Part shown: positions 22,053-22,243 of the stretch, piece after piece
How the letters are laid out: each line of letters opens with the position of its first letter
Numbering within the stretch: the first letter of the stretch is position 1
The notes under the pieces: generated by a model
The model's input: only the letters and a program-made list of their open reading frames with translations
Databases searched by the model: none
Told to the model about the DNA's origin: nothing
Program-made: the position numbers and the translations under genes
Assembly: GCA_947624945.1 (NCBI GenBank)
Contig: CANQMJ010000024.1
Location: forward strand, 1 to 22,243
DNA from: an uncultured Clostridia bacterium
GTDB lineage: Bacteria > Bacillota > Clostridia > Oscillospirales > CAG-272
Length of the DNA: 22,243 bases
Reading direction: 5' to 3'

Positions 22053-22081
22053 ATTATACCACAAAATTTACAATTTGTCAA
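22053..22081 (-). promoter_or_regulatory. Perfect-consensus sigma-A promoter firing into the repeat array
   Basis: The minus strand reads TTGACA (22081-22076), a 17-bp spacer and TATAAT (22058-22053). The next annotated gene in that direction is the co-polymerase gene, about 580 nt away, beyond several hairpins. It could make a long operon leader or a separate non-coding transcript. Confidence 0.65.
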
Positions 22082-22156
22082 GTGCGTTTCACAAATTAGT
22101 GTGAATTATTTTACTTTTCGCGTAAGCGACACACCGCACCCATAACTGGTTTCTCC

Positions 22157-22211
22157 CACACTTTCCGCGAAGCGGAAACGTGTCGTAGCTCCGAACGAAG
22201 TGAGGAGATAC
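22157..22211. repeat. Dispersed intergenic repeat, copy C (partial)
   Basis: A hairpin CACACTTTCCGC-GAA-GCGGAAACGTGT (22157-22183), followed by the same 27-nt block as at 21823-21849 (22185-22211, identical). The downstream block starting GGCTTCCC is absent before the window ends. I see no gene in 21941-22243. Confidence 0.8.
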
Positions 22212-22243
22212 TGCTCACACGCGGTTCATTGTGCAGTCTGCAC

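Noticed and set aside
21794..22243. Possible CRISPR array at the right end
   Set aside because: Repeats are few, differ in length and structure, lack regular unique spacers, and no cas genes are near.

Overview
This window is a chromosomal segment of an endospore-forming, Gram-positive Clostridia-type bacterium, most like an uncultured gut Oscillospirales or relative. The evidence is a spore protease gene (gpr) next to spoIIP, a SigH-like sigma factor, a class B sortase with an SPxTG-type substrate, an LCP ligase and a BY-kinase. Coding DNA is rich in G/C at third codon positions, and promoters resemble the sigma-A consensus. No tRNA, rRNA, CRISPR array or transposase was found.

Layout, left to right. 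1-3776 holds leftward genes: a truncated polytopic protein that resembles a degenerate P-type ATPase, the rRNA methyltransferase rlmB, a zinc-ribbon protein and a SigH-like sigma factor with a perfect consensus promoter. 3923-6387 holds a DUF4364 regulator-like gene and an orphan OppA-type lipoprotein. 6747-9113 is the rightward sporulation pair gpr-spoIIP, with a SigE-like promoter before spoIIP. 9232-9320 is a dispersed intergenic repeat. 9406-10808 is a leftward ECF sigma/anti-sigma pair with overlapping ends. 10961-11578 is a multispanning protein. It is divergent from a rightward xer-pgsA pair (11769-13465).

13504-14153 is an unusual AT-rich island of about 600 bp. It is bounded by 50-bp direct repeats and carries a small two-helix membrane protein and a possible small RNA. 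14126-17031 encodes two tandem, translationally coupled MutS-like ATPases that lack a mismatch-recognition domain and have Asn in place of the Walker B Asp. 17113-21612 is a complete five-gene surface operon with promoter and terminator: a Wzz-like co-polymerase, a BY-kinase, sortase B, its sortase substrate, then an LCP ligase. 21794-22243 is a gene-free array of GCGAAGC-type hairpin repeats related to the copy at 9.2 kb, with a perfect consensus promoter firing into it.

How the genes may fit together: the surface operon couples control of glycopolymer length (co-polymerase and kinase), attachment of polymer to the wall (LCP) and attachment of one abundant protein to the wall (sortase and substrate). 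No glycosyltransferase is present, so the polymer would be made elsewhere. The best candidates for undescribed biology are that operon, the MutS-like pair and the repeat-bounded island.
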